Source: Capitulum mitella (taxonomy: Eukaryota; Arthropoda; Thecostraca; Pollicipedomorpha; Pollicipedidae). Taken from it: 64,000 nt of DNA. This document shows positions 35,082 through 47,030 of the stretch, piece by piece. The stretch lies in contig CP099854.1 in NCBI GenBank assembly GCA_030062745.1, forward strand, positions 16,288,376 through 16,352,375, in the 5' to 3' direction. A program made the position numbers and the translations under genes. The notes beneath the pieces are model-generated. The model was given only the letters and a program-made list of their open reading frames with translations. It was not told the DNA's origin and made no database searches. Each line of letters begins with the position of its first letter. The stretch's first letter is position 1.

Positions 35082-36569
35082 CTTATGCATCACTTTTGAG
35101 TCCCCGCAGCGCCGTTGTCTCTCGCCTGTTCGCACGCGTCCCCCCCCCCTCCAGTCGATGGCTCGACCTTCCTTTAGCCCGTTTTCTGCGTCGGAAGATC
35201 TCTGGTGCAGGAGAGGGGCGCACGGAGCCAATGTTGCCGGCCGGCCGCTCACCAACGCTGCACATTGGCCTTGATCTGTTGCATGATGACGGGTACTCTC
35301 CGCCAACCGTGCCCCAGTTTTCACCGCTTCTGCAAGCGACGATTGGCTGCGCCAGGCCCGCTCAGTGTCAGCTGACCCAGTTTGGTTCATTTGCGTGGTG
35401 GTGGTCCCTAGGTGTTTTCGCAGTTTACGATTGCTTTCGTTTTGGTTGCCGTCTGTCGTTGGTTTGGATATTTCGGTCTCTCGACAAATGTAAAGTTCTT
35501 GGCTGCGCCGTGGCCACGTCGACGCAGCAGTCTGACGTAGTGCCGCCCGGGCAGAATTCTGCCGAAACTGCCGGGCTGCGACCCGGGCCGACTCCGGGCG
35601 TCCGTCACGCGTTCTGCGGAGCTTTTCTGGGGCTCTGCTGAGTTCTCGGAAGTTGCATGAAAGCTTCGCTGTGAATTATGGAACCGAACGAAAGGTTCTT
35701 GTTCTGCGTGCTTTCTGCGAGCAGATCGGCGTTCGGTGACGAAGAATCTGTGTGTAGGTTTGACCCACGGTTGGCAGGGTGGAGGACAAAAACGCGTTTT
35801 TCTGTTGGTGCCGCTTTACAGCTTTGGTAATTCGAAACCAAGGAACTCGAGCCATGCTTTTGCATCTACCTCATTTTGCTACTTGTTCCAATGTGCTGAG
35901 GAATTCCTCATACGAGATCATTGCTTCGCGAATGCAGACATGCAGAGGAAACATTTCAAACAAACGTTGACTGCATGCTTGCGGATGTCCGACCACCGTA
36001 AACATTTACATAGCTCGCTCACGAGAGTGACTGCAGATAAACCCGCATCTGCACAACATGGGTCTGCAGATCTGGACCACACGTGCTAACCGGGGTCACG
36101 ACAAGCTCAGCTGGCCCGAGCTGTGGCAGCCAGAGACCGCCACGTCAGCGACCGTGGTTCCCTCTGAGTTGGTCCCCCCCATCCCGCCTCCTCTGCCCCC
36201 TCCGCTCGCTCAGTCCGTGTTCTGGGTGTTCCGCCGGCTGCCGCTCGTCAGCTGGCGGCACCGGCAGGCGGAGCAGGGGCGGCGCCAGCGGGGGTCCAGG
36301 GGAGGCTGATGTGGGGACCGGGAAAGGCGCGCCGGTCGCCGGACGTGATCGGCCGAGGAGCTGAAGTGTCTGGAGTCTGGAGGCTGGAGTCAGGAGGTTG
36401 GCAGGGTCGGCTCAACCTCCCCGGCTATCGTGCCTGGCGGCGCCGCTGCGGATGAGCTAATGCCCGCGGGCGGTGCCGCAATGTTTCAGCCGCGAGTCGG
36501 CACGTGATCTGTCTGCGCCGTGTTTTGTTTGGAAGAGGTCCGCGCCTGAGCACATCGGCGTTCAGGCCA
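35082..36569. other. Unassigned DNA
   Basis: No gene recognised; the longest plus frame (about 180 codons from 35096) has no recognisable motif and no good splice boundary. Confidence 0.4.
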
Positions 36570-36867
36570 CTGCCAGGTCACTGTGACCGCTGTCGGGTCA
36601 GCGTCTGACCGCTGCCTGCCATTCCTTGACCGCTGCCGGGTCACCCTTTGACCCCTACCGGGTCACCCTCTAACCGCTGCCAGGTCACCCTCTGACCAGT
36701 GCCAGGTCATCCTCTGGTCTCTGCCAGGTCGCCCTCTGACCGCTGCCAGGTCACCACCTAACCCCTCCCAGGTCACCCTCTGACCCTTGCGAGGTCAGTC
36801 TCCGACCCCTGCCAGGTTAGTCTCCGACCCCTGCCAGGTTAGTCTCCGACCACTGCCAGGTCCTTTC
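36570..36867. repeat. 22-bp minisatellite of AGGTCA/TGACC half-sites
   Basis: Units built on AGGTCACCCTCTGACC plus GCTGCC repeat about every 22 bp, roughly 13 times. Six exact AGGTCA and three GGGTCA occur. The first unit contains GGTCACTGTGACC at 36576-36588, a perfect inverted repeat with a 3-base spacer, the consensus core bound by steroid-receptor-type dimers. The last three units have drifted to AGGTTAGTCTCCGACC. Confidence 0.85.
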
Positions 36868-39800
36868 AAGCGAAACGGGGTCCGCCGGCCTGGAAGAGAC
36901 CGACGCGGGCCAAGACGGCGCCAGTTACTCCGCTCCCGTGCCAACTCATGAGACTAATATTGAACTTTGGCAAAGTGGACGGCCGCCCCCCCCCCCCCCC
37001 CCGGCGCAGCCGCAGCCGCCGCTGGGTTGCCGGCCCGAGGCGGTCCTGTTCCCGAAGTGGCACAGGGCGAGGCTGCTGGGCTCGTTGCCGTGCCGGAAGG
37101 GATGGGTGTAGGTTTTGGTTTGACTCTGGGTGTCGGCACGCCCACGAAATTGAAGCCGGCACCCGCGAACGTTCCAGAAGGTTTTGCTGTCACGCGCCAT
37201 TTTTACCTAATGCGCAGTCATTTTTTAACACCTTTTAAAGGAGGGACATGACGTCACTGGTATGGGAGCATGCGTAAATTTATTAACGAAGCACACCAGT
37301 CCTCCCCCAGTGAGCGTCCGCATTACTATTTCTGTATCTGCAAATTTCATTGATGTTGGTCTACGGCCCGTTCCGGTGTCCCACCGTAAACATTTGTGGA
37401 AAACCTCTGTCCTGGAGGAGGGTACGAGTGGCGAACCGGAACAGGTGGATACAGCAGAGGCCCGTATCTTAAGTACAACAGGGCCTATGGGGACGGTGGT
37501 GTGTGAAAGGGACGCTCTCCTCTTCAGCTGACGTTTTGACGAGGAAAACTAGGGCGGTTGTCTCCGCCTTTGCACGCTCCTGTGCGTGCCGTCGCTCCGA
37601 GCTTCGCTCGGGAAATGGTCTCCTCAGCTTCATGCTGCTGCTGCCGTTTCCTGTGCGGCGAGTGCAGCCGTTCCGCGGCGAGGTAAATCACGGCCGTGAG
37701 CGCGCTGCTGCCATTGGCTGGAGGCCGAGGGGCGGCTGCGACTGGTGGTCGGGCGCCTTGGGGTCAGCTCGATTTGGGGCGCTGGATCGGCACGACGGAG
37801 GTGGGGGGGGGGGCGGACGGGGTCACCGCCGGGTCATCCTGTCGTGCGTCGCCGTGACCACTGACCCACACGCGGAACCGGGGGTTCCTGCTAATCTGTC
37901 ACGATCCCAGAAGTCCGACCACAGTCCCTACCAGTGCGACCAGGGCGGGTTAAAAAGGGATCAGGGAAATGGAGATTAGGAGATTAGTGTTAAATAGATA
38001 AATAGATGGTGATAAATAGCTAAGTAGTGTTAATGTAGAAATGAATATCTTCTTGCATTTAGACGAGGCTTGTGATGCGTAACAGGAAAGAACACGCAGT
38101 TTTCGCTGACAGCATGTTTCGCTGAATGTTTTGAAAACCGTGGTACCGATTCCGCCAGCGGTTAAGGACCTCCCACGAAGGTCAGCAGGGCGCGCTCCTG
38201 CGCTGACTTCTCCCAGGTCACGGTTCCCGGGACAGGCGGCAGGAGCCAGCTGTCGGCGGGGTGGGGGAAGGTCGGTTACATTCGATGCGGCAGCTGACTT
38301 TTGTGTTTGGTTGGAGACCTCTGAGCACAGCACGTGACTAGTGATCACTGATTTTGCGTTGCTGTACCTCGAATGGCTGCCATCCTTAGACATGCATCTA
38401 TTACTCACCCATGCATAGGAGCCGAGCAATCGCACCCCCCCCCCCCTTCCAGTTTTAGCGTAAACCCTAAAGACCAGATTTAGAAGCAGATATTAAAACA
38501 ACACAACAAAGAAAAGCTGGAACCCGTTGCTCCGTCTTGCTCCGAAAGCTGGCCATTGATGGCGGACTCCGGCTGACTAGTTTATGGAAATTGGGGATTT
38601 TGGCACGCGTTACGTCATTTATTGGCGGCGTGTCGCTGGTGTGTTTTGATGGCGTCATCACACCGACCCTGTGACGCACAGAACCTGTTTTCCATTTCAT
38701 CGCATGACGAAGTAGTCCTCCGTTTTCAGCCCATTTAGCGAAGGGCATTCAATATCGCTGGGTGATCTATTGGGGTTCGATTGGGGCATGCATCACATTG
38801 CTATTTTGGTACAATATCGTCGGATCCTTGTCAAAATTTAGCTTCTGAAAGGTTTCCGTACCTGGTTTTCTGCATATGCCCCAGAGCGCTCCAGAGCACT
38901 CACTTGTGCGGGATAGAACATCACACAATATAACATCAGCATATAACACAATATATCATCATAGAACATCAGCTGAATGATCTGAATGAGGTGATCAGCA
39001 TGTGGCGTGAAATTTGAGCGGTCGTTTCTCTGGCGGACGTCTTTGAGTGTTTCTTCATCCGTGCGTCGGTCTTTCGGTGAGGAAATGTGAACGATGAAAC
39101 GCCGTCCTTCCCGTTCACCGCGAGCAGGAAGTTTCTGTCCGTTCGGCTTTCGTACAGGGATCACCCACGTCGACAGCATGCTGCACTTCGGGGCTCTGTC
39201 TTTCCGTGCGTTTGTATTCTCAACATTTCGGTATGGCCTTGCTCTCAAAGCTGTACAGGCTATGTAGCAGTTATTTAACAGACCAGACAGACCAGACTCA
39301 TGTAGACATGACTGGTCGATAGTGTATAATTCTCCGTAAAAAAACGTCGACCGAAATTGACTGTTTTTACGGCGGGCTCGTGCTTTGTGATACGAGGGCG
39401 GCTGACGTGCCTGACGTGTGACGTGCGACACGTGACGTGCGCTGTGTTCGTATACAATGGCGTCCGCGTCAGCGCGTGGGACGACGTCCTTTGTGATATT
39501 CTGCCGCAGCTGAGGAGGCGGTCTGGTCAAAATCTGCCGACGCCGCTGTCTCAACCGACGCGTGGCCCTGCGATTGATTCGGCAGAGCCGCATGTGGCGC
39601 CGCAGTTGTCTCGTTGATTTATTGGCCGCCAGGGTCAGTTTCTCGAACATATGTTGCCGATGGATTCCACGAAAACCGAGGATGGATGCGCAAGCGCTGT
39701 CATCCTGTTTTTTGTCAGTCGCATCTGTTCAGTGTTGCTGGTAGAAATACCGGGCGGCCAAAGTCTGGTCGTCACATTTGCAATGGAAGATTTGCCCGCG

Positions 39801-40538
39801 TGCCGCTTCGACGCGCGGCGGTCCGCGTTGCGCAATGCGCGCTCGCCGTTTTCTACCGGTTTCGGGAGCGGTGGAAGCCGCACGGCTGCCGCCAGCGGCG
39901 GTCGATTACGACGAACGTACCTGGTGGTGCACAGTTTCCGGAGTTCCGAACAGGTCGCTCCATTAGACCCCACCTCGTGCGGCCCCGCGCAGTGGCCCCG
40001 CTGCAGCCGGCCGGGCGAGGCCAGCCGGCCGGGGTCAAGGTCAGCGGGCGGCCACCGCTCCGGCGCCGCCAGCTGCGTCGCCCGGCAACCGGCCCCGCCG
40101 ACCAGGGGCCGGCTGTCATCGCGCAGGCAGTGCATGACGGAGGCGTCTGCCCGGTGCACGGGCGCCGGCGACAGTGGGGGGCGAGGCGCGGCGGCGGTGG
40201 CACGGGACCCGGCAGCGGTGGAGCTCCACGGAGTTCTACCGTCGGCTGCGGACGGCACGCGCGGTGACCCCGTCTTCTGTCGCTTCGTGCTGCTCGGACC
40301 TGAGCAGCGGTGGCCTGACGTGTGACGTTGTGCAACGTTTGCTGTGGCCTGAAGCTCGGAGCCGCACTGTGACTCGAGGCTCCAATCTGTGCTGCAAGCT
40401 GAGGTCGCGGTGCGCCGACCTGGAGTTTAGTGCTCTGTCGTTACCGCGTGCTCCGTGCTGAGCTGCGACTCGGACAGCAGCGCTGTGCTCGAACCGTGCT
40501 CTCGTCTCGGGTGAGGACGCCTGGCCGGGCCGTGTGAA
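36868..40538. other. Unassigned DNA upstream of candidate exon
   Basis: No gene recognised until 40539. It contains a poly-C run of about 16 near 36990, poly-G near 37800, a CRE at 37249-37256 and a poly-C near 38435. A 270-codon minus frame (38838-39650) has no recognised motif. CpG density climbs from about 39450. Confidence 0.4.
39800..40538 (+). promoter_or_regulatory. CpG-rich block, candidate promoter / 5' UTR
   Basis: Dense CpG and G+C immediately upstream of the best exon candidate, without a TATA box. Role inferred from position only. Confidence 0.35.
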
Positions 40539-41350
40539 ATGGCAGCCCCGACCTCCGGAACAGGAGCGCAGCGCCCGCTCCGGCAGGCCGACCCCACGGC
40601 GGGGGGCAGCCAGGCGCCCGCCGGGGAACGGCCAGCCTCCGGCGGAGAGACGCCTGAGGAGCGGCGGGTATCGGGGGAGACTCGGGAGACCTCGGCGATG
40701 TCGGAGTCTGCCGTGGCAGAGGCCGTCCCTCCTGGAGCAGAGACGCCGCCTCCTGGAGCAGGAGTGTCCTCCCCTGGAGCGGGGGCGGACTCTTCTGGAG
40801 TCGTGGTCCTCCGTGAGGGAGAGACCCCTCGCGATGCAGCTGCCTCGTCTGAAGTGGAGTCCCCTGGCGGAGCAGGGTCCCGCGCTCCCGCAGGAGAGGC
40901 GTCCCGTTCCGGAACGGAGGCGCCAGCTCCTGGAGCAGCGGCGCACCCTCCCGGAGAGGCGGCGTCCTCTCCTGGAGCAGTGGCGCCCTCTCGGGCGGGC
41001 GGCGCCGTGCCGCGCCGCCGGCTTCAGCCGACAGGCGGCGCCACCTCCGGCCGCCGGCGGCGGGTACCGCCCGAGGGGGATCAGAGCTCAGACGCGCCCC
41101 AGGCGGCCGCCGCCGGGTCACTCGACGCCTCGGGCGGCGGCCGGGCGACGGCCGGGCGGTCCGGAGCGTCTGGCGGAGGTCGCGCGCCGACTGGGGACGC
41201 TGGGGGCGGCCTGGGGCGGGCGCCGTCCCCTCAGGGCTCGACCGGCGGCCTGTCGGCGGCCCTTGCTGCCGGCCTGCGGGCCTGGCTGCGGCGCCTGAGC
41301 CCGCGAGACGAGGCGGACGAGAGTCTGCCGCTGACCGGTGGCGCCGACCA
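40539..41350 (+). CDS. Candidate first coding exon of an unidentified gene (partial)
   Basis: I do not recognise the protein. An ATG in strong context (GAAATGG: purine at -3, G at +4) begins MAAPTSGTG and opens 270 codons. The frame ends exactly at CCA followed by GTGAGTATGG, a strong splice donor at 41351; the apparent stop is the TGA inside that donor, so the exon would end in phase 2. Residues 1-150 are low complexity, rich in Ala, Gly, Pro, Ser and Glu, with repeated P-P/S-G-A motifs encoded by degenerate CCTGGAGCAG repeats. Residues about 162-178 form a basic patch (RRRLQ, GRRRR). Near the C-terminus, LSAALAAGLRAWLRRLSP is compatible with an amphipathic helix, then an acidic stretch DEADESLP. 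No signal peptide or membrane segment. An N-terminal disordered cytosolic or nuclear tail would fit. Alternative: composition-driven frame, as the opposite strand is also open here. Confidence 0.5.
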
Positions 41351-41386
41351 GTGAGTATGGCACTAAACCGGGAGCTAGGCTGCACG

Positions 41387-41512
41387 CATAGGCGTAGGGA
41401 CGGGGGGAGGCCATGGCCCCCACTTTTTGGAAAATGTAACGTAAGTCCTTTGGGGAGAAACGTCTCTGTGCCCCCCTCCCGCCGCACGTTTCTGAATGTT
41501 CCTACGCTCCTG
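41387..41512 (+). mobile_element. MITE family G (perfect 8-bp TSD) in presumed intron
   Basis: Ends CATAGGCGTAGG and, from the right, CAGGAGCGTAGG. Both flanks are GCTGCACG (41379-41386 and 41513-41520), an exact 8-bp duplication. 126 bp. It sits 36 bp downstream of the splice donor of the candidate exon. Confidence 0.92.
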
Positions 41513-41865
41513 GCTGCACGTCCTTCCTCAGGGATTCGCGTTGTCTTGCGGTGGGCATTTGTCGCACGAGGCAGCTGTCGCGCAACAGCTCGAGTGGGTG
41601 GTCTGACGTCGTGTTCGACCCTCTGAACCACGGATATAACAGTCCGAGCACTCGTCGGGGAGGGCGGCAGCCCGGCTTAGTTTGGAGGGTTTTAGCACAA
41701 TCCCTACGGTGTTAAGAAGTAGCCTCAAATTGTATCTGGCCTAACCCGCTTCAGAAGTACCTCGCACCCACGCAGTGAACGGCCGGTCACCCTGATGGTG
41801 TTACCCCCTACCAGCCATCATCAACTCCGTCGCAGCGTGAATCCCCTAGGGTACGAGTGACGACT
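41513..41865. other. Unassigned DNA, presumed intron
   Basis: No feature recognised. Confidence 0.4.
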
Positions 41866-42140
41866 CAGGGACGTAGCCAAGGGTGGGGGCATAGGGGCCA
41901 TGGTCCCCCTGAGCCAAGCGATCCACATTACATATTGAGGGATTTGGCAGGAATGCGTCGTAGCGATCATATAATATGCTGCAAAAGCAAACATTACATG
42001 TTTTCCTGTGCGTTAAGTATGAGGTAAATTACACAGAATTGCTGTTATTTTTTTCAAAACGTTCTTCATATATCAATGTCATGTGACAGATTTTGACATT
42101 TGCCCCCCCCCCGCCGAAGAAAATCCTGGCTACGTGCCTG
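41866..42140 (+). mobile_element. MITE family A, copy A1 (hAT type)
   Basis: Ends CAGGGACGTAGCCAAG and, from the right, CAGGCACGTAGCCAGG. The flanks TGACGACT and TGACGGCG match at 6 of 8. Interior landmarks GGTCCCCCTGAGCCAAG, GATTTGGCAGGAA and a terminal poly-C are shared with A2 and, inverted, A3. Confidence 0.88.
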
Positions 42141-45021
42141 TGACGGCGTGGTGACCTCGACGCTCGACGAACGGTCGAACCATCTGTGACAGGGCTATGG
42201 GGAGGCGCCGACCCTCGGGTCAGCCAAGGAAACCACTATGGTCATTGTTACGTGACTGTTTTTCCGATTTCAGAAATGACGATGATATGCTGGGAATGAT
42301 GGAAAGTACGCGCATTAAATATTTGATATTTCTCATGCCAGTAAAAAAATCATACCGTGGCCATCCGTTATTTGCCTGCTTAGCATCCGTTAAAGCACCG
42401 TTATTTGTCTGCGAAGTGCTGCTCCAAGACGGTGGGCTCACTCCGCCCCTGCCAGTGTCTCATCTGAATATCGTCCGCCGATCCCAGACGTGCCGACACA
42501 AACGCAGACTGTCTGCGTGCCTCTGGGCTGTCGTCAGCCAAGGTCACGAGGCGCGTGACAGTGTGTTTAGACAGTATCGCAGTACCATTTACACAGCATC
42601 ATGGCGTACACGAACCCGACAGCCCTCGGTTAAACTGACCGCGGCTATCGGACCATAAACACCGCAAAGTTCTGCGCGCGCGCGGAGGCTCGGTTCATTC
42701 GCTGCGGGCACCTCCGTTTTGGAAGATCTCGTCCGTCGCGCGCCACGAGGTAAGGCATGGGATCGGGCTCGTGCTGCAGAGGCGGTGGGCGTAAAACAGA
42801 TTTGGCCACCGGTGGAGGCTTCCGGAAATTAGTGGTGTTGGCTGAGGCCGAACCGGGCCGTTTCTTTTCGTACGTGACGTGTGCTTTAACTGTAGGCAGA
42901 TTGGCGTTGCATGGGCAACACCAAGAACAGCCACGTGCATCTGGAGCTGTCGATTGGTTTTCACTTTCCACTCTGATCTGACGTGCTCCGCGACTGGCAG
43001 CGGAGTGGGCCTCGTGGGATGGGATGTAGTCGTGGTGAATCGATGACGAGAATCGTCCAGGCCGGAACAGAGCATTCGGATCAGGTCACCCAGGGGTGCA
43101 GGGGGTACATGTCGTCCCCGCTTCGCTGCCGATGACAGTAAAGCGCAGGTTTAGTTTCCATGTTTTCGCTCTCTTCCACCATAACGTTGCGTCAAATAGG
43201 CGGGACATCAGATGTGTAAGAAAAGGAGCATTTTTATTTGATTTTGGGTTAAAATGCAATGAAAAAGTACTCGATGGTACTGAGTGAGGTGGTACGAGGT
43301 AATAGCCCGCCAGTGGTACTGAGAGAGGTCGTCGCGCTTTTGCCCCATCCTAGATCTGCCCTTACAACCGGGTCTGTGCCTGATTCACCTCGAGTGAGTC
43401 AAATCCTCAGTAGCTGGAAGTCTCTTCTGATTCTGACTCATGGCTGTTTTTAAAAACATGAATCGCCTCAATTCTCGATTCGACCCCAGCATCACTCTAT
43501 CAGACCACTCAGATCAAACAGGGGAAAAACTGATGAAATGGTGGTGGAATGACCCAAACAAGTCTGCGATTCCATTCTGATTCCGATTTACTACGGTTTT
43601 GAAAAGAATCAATTCTGATTCTGACCAGCGACTAAAGCATGTAACTACCGAATCGATTCGCAATCAAATTCAGCATCGTCTTTAAATCGATTCCAGCGCA
43701 GGCTGCTTACAACCGAAGGATCATACCCCGAGCCGCCGAAACACGGCAGATTATTCCGAGCTGACGCAATCTGATGGCGGGCCGGGCCGGACTGGCCGAG
43801 CCCGATTCCCTGCCCCGTCAAGGTCACCCGGTCGGTGGCCTCTGGGCAGTTGTACACCTGGCGTGGGCGAACGTCACTCATGGCGTTGGGTCCGGAGAGC
43901 TCGGGTATCACGTTGACCGCTGGCCGATATACGAGACGGGGGAGTGATTTTCGGCCCACGGCCGGTTGTCGAGTTTTGCCCTCGCTGCAGAGTACCGTGG
44001 ATAGTTTCTTCACGGATGCGGTTGATTTTGACGGCCCCAGAGGCGTAGAGTCATGTCGCTGGTCACCAGAACATCTCCCGTCGTAATGACTGTGTTTACC
44101 CACGGCTTAACGCACGGAATAATGCAGGGATAAACGCGCGAAATGATTTGGTTTTATGAATCGACGTTCTGGAGAGTGAATCCTCCGCCGACCGGAAGGA
44201 CCGGCGGCGCCGGCCAGTCGGCCGGCGACTTCGAAGTCAGCTGACCGACTAATTAGGGACATCAGTCAGGAGCCGGGCTCGAGCTGGCCAGGACCACATT
44301 GTGCCCAGGACTGAAACCAGGCCTCACGGGGACCGAAACCAGACTGGAACCAGGCCTCACAGGGACCGAGACCAGACTGAAACCAGATCCGACAGAGACC
44401 GACACCGGTATGAGACCAGGCCTTGCCGAGATGCTGGTCCAAATCAAGTTACTGCTGTTCTTCACATGCCTTTAAATATCTGAAACCTAAGAACCTGTCA
44501 TGCGCCCTGCCCTGTATGAACCCAGTGAGCCCATCACAAAGCCACGGGAACTACGTCCTCCCCCTCCCCTTCAAAATCTTGAATCGGCGCCAGGACACGG
44601 CCTCATCCATCATTCCGTGCTCTCTCTCTACGGTAGTACGCTCTGACCCCTCCCTCCCCCGCTGACCCCTGCCCTCATCCATTCTCTTGTCTTCGTCTCC
44701 CGCCCCCGTATTTCAGTCCTGACCTCTCGCCGCTTGGCGGCGCCTCTGTCGCGGTGCGCTGGGTGACGTCATGTTCGGCCTATATTCCACCCCCACCCCC
44801 ACCCCCGGGCACGTGCAGCTCACACACAGCGGTTGGCAGACGCCGCCGGCGCGAAAAAGCCGGAGCAGAATGGCAGAGGGCTGCGGCGGAACGGCACAGG
44901 TCGCACCCCGGGCAAAAAAGATCATTCGAGGCCATAGGGGAGATCAAAGATCGGGGAGGGACAGAAAGCCAGGGCAACAGGCAAAAAAAGAAACTCGTGG
45001 GGGCTCGCTGCTTGTGAATGT
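42141..45021. other. Unassigned DNA
   Basis: No gene recognised. 43380-43640 is rich in GATTCTGATT variants, an irregular repeat resembling 61760-61890. Degenerate ACCAGACTGGAACCAGG repeats lie at 44300-44420. A CRE is at 44764-44771. A good acceptor (pyrimidine tract, ATTTCAG at about 44715) has no clear exon after it. Confidence 0.4.
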
Positions 45022-46386
45022 GTTACGAGCAGAACAAGTTTGAGCGGGCCAGCTGGGAACCGTCAGGGCAGAGTGGCACAGGCCACAGCTGAGCGTCGTT
45101 ACGAGCAGAACAAGTTTGAGCGGGCCAGCTGGGAACCGTCAGGGCAGAGTGGCACAGACCACAGCTGAGCGTCGTTACGAGCAGAACAAGTTTGAGCGGG
45201 CCAGCTGGGAACCGTCAGGGCAGAGTGGCACAGGCCACAGCTGAGCGTCGTTACGAGCAGAACAAGTTTGAGCGGGCCAGCTGGGAACCGTCAGGGCAGA
45301 GTGGCACAGGCCACAGCTGAGCGTCGTTACGAGCAGAACAAGTTTGAGCGGGCCAGCTGGGAACCGTCAGGGCAGAGTGGCACAGACCACAGCTGAGCGT
45401 CGTTACGAGCAGAACAAGTTTGAGCGGGCCAGCTGGGAACCGTCAGGGCAGAGTGGCACAGGCCACAGCTGAGCGTCGTTACGAGCAGAACAAGTTTGAG
45501 CGGGCCAGCTGGGAACCGTCAGGGCAGAGTGGCACAGACCACAGCTGAGCGTCGTTACGAGCAGAACAAGTTTGAGCGGGCCAGCTGGGAACCGTCAGGG
45601 CAGAGTGGCACAGACCACAGCTGAGCGTCGTTACGAGCAGAACAAGTTTGAGCGGGCCAGCTGGGAACCGTCAGGGAAGGGGGGCAAAGACAGCTGAGCG
45701 TCGTTACGAGCAGAACAAGTTTGAGCGGGCCAGCTGGGAACCGTCAGGGCAGAGTGGCACAGGCCACAGCTGAGCGTCGTTACGAGCAGAACAAGTTTGA
45801 GCGGGCCAGCTGGGAACCGTCAGGGCAGAGTGGCACAGGCCACAGCTGAGCGTCGTTACGAGCAGAACAAGTTTGAGCGGGCCAGCTGGGAACCGTCAGG
45901 GCAGAGTGGCACAGGCCACAGCTGAGCGTCGTTACGAGCAGAACAAGTTTGAGCGGGCCAGCTGGGAACCGTCAGGGCAGAGTGGCACAGGCCACAGCTG
46001 AGCGTCGTTACGAGCAGAACAAGTTTGAGCGGGCCAGCTGGGAACCGTCAGGGCAGAGTGGCACAGACCACAGCTGAGCGTCGTTACGAGCAGAACAAGT
46101 TTGAGCGGGCCAGCTGGGAACCGTCAGGGCAGAGTGGCACAGACCACAGCTGAGCGTCGTTACGAGCAGAACAAGTTTGAGCGGGCCAGCTGGGAACCGT
46201 CAGGGCAGAGTGGCACAGACCACAGCTGAGCGTCGTTACGAGCAGAACAAGTTTGAGCGGGCCAGCTGGGAACCGTCAGGGCAGAGTGGCACAGACCACA
46301 GCTGAGCGTCGTTACGAGCAGAACAAGTTTGAGCGGGCCAGCTGGGAACCGTCAGGGCAGAGTGGCACAGACCACAGCTGAGCGTC
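45022..46386. repeat. 76-bp satellite array, 18 units
   Basis: Eighteen head-to-tail units start with GTTACGAGCAGAACAAG. Seventeen are 76 bp and nearly identical; the ninth (45630-45702) is 73 bp with a changed end (GGAAGGGGGGCAAAGACAG). The main variable base is in CACAGRCCACAG; read from the left the order is G A G G A G A A, odd unit, G G G G A A A A A. The period is not a multiple of three and each frame meets stops, so it is non-coding. High identity points to recent amplification or ongoing homogenisation. Confidence 0.98.
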
Positions 46387-46463
46387 GGAAAAAGGCCTGC
46401 AGCGCGGCGGAAAAGGTCAGAGGGCAGGAGACTGTCTCAAGAGAGTCGGCTGTGTCGACCGCC

Positions 46464-46726
46464 CAGGCATGTAGCCAGGGTTTTCCTGGGGGGGGGGGAA
46501 TGTCAAAGTTTGTCATAGGCCACTGCCATATGACGAAATTTATAGGAAAAAGGTAATTATATGTAACTGGCCTCACATTCAACCCACAGACACACATATA
46601 ATGTTTGCTTTTGCAACGTCTGTACGACCACTATTCTGTACTTGTGCGAAATCGCTATATGTTTGGTGCAGACCGCTTGGCCCAGGGGGCATCCCCCACC
46701 CCCCCCCCGTCTTGGCTACGTCCCTG
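46464..46726 (-). mobile_element. MITE family A, copy A3
   Basis: Inverted relative to A1 and A2: left end CAGGCATGTAGCCAGG, right end CTTGGCTACGTCCCTG. The flanks agree at 5 of 8. It starts 77 bp after the satellite array. Confidence 0.85.
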
Positions 46727-46844
46727 CTGCCGGCTGACGGCTGACGGTGGCAGCGAGCCAGTTCCCCTGTCGGCGGCGGCGATCGTGTGAGATGGTGCTG
46801 GCTCTGCTCTCATCCGTACGGCAGATCGAGCCGAACGATCTGGG

Positions 46845-47030
46845 CAGGAACGCCACCGGGGGGGGGGGGGGGGCAAAAGGCCCTCCGCTGGAGGTGAAAC
46901 GTTAACGTTTCTTTACGCTCCGAAAGCGGACAATTTCCGGGGCCCGAAAATAAGATGCCGAGGATTTTCAGTTTTGAAGGGGCTATGTTTGTCCTGTCCC
47001 TCTCCTCGTCCAGTCCTGGCTGCACTCCTG
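46845..47030 (+). mobile_element. MITE family F, copy F2 (hAT type)
   Basis: Ends CAGGAACGCCACCGGG and, from the right, CAGGAGTGCAGCCAGG. The flanks GATCTGGG (46837-46844) and GGTCTGGG (47031-47038) match at 7 of 8. A poly-G run of about 15 lies inside the left end, as in F1; TTAACGTTTCT is also shared with F1. Confidence 0.87.

Noticed and set aside
38838..39650. 270-codon minus-strand frame
   Set aside because: In less GC-rich DNA, so the length is notable, but no motif, splice site or promoter supports it.
39651..40325. 224-codon plus-strand frame upstream of the 40539 exon
   Set aside because: Overlaps other frames on both strands and has no splice boundary; probably composition.
40441..41631. 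396-codon minus-strand frame
   Set aside because: It runs antisense to the better plus-strand exon candidate, through its degenerate repeats and into MITE G. No splice or start evidence favours it.
45022..46386. CRISPR array
   Set aside because: Units are contiguous 76-bp satellite repeats without unique spacers, and the DNA is eukaryotic in character.
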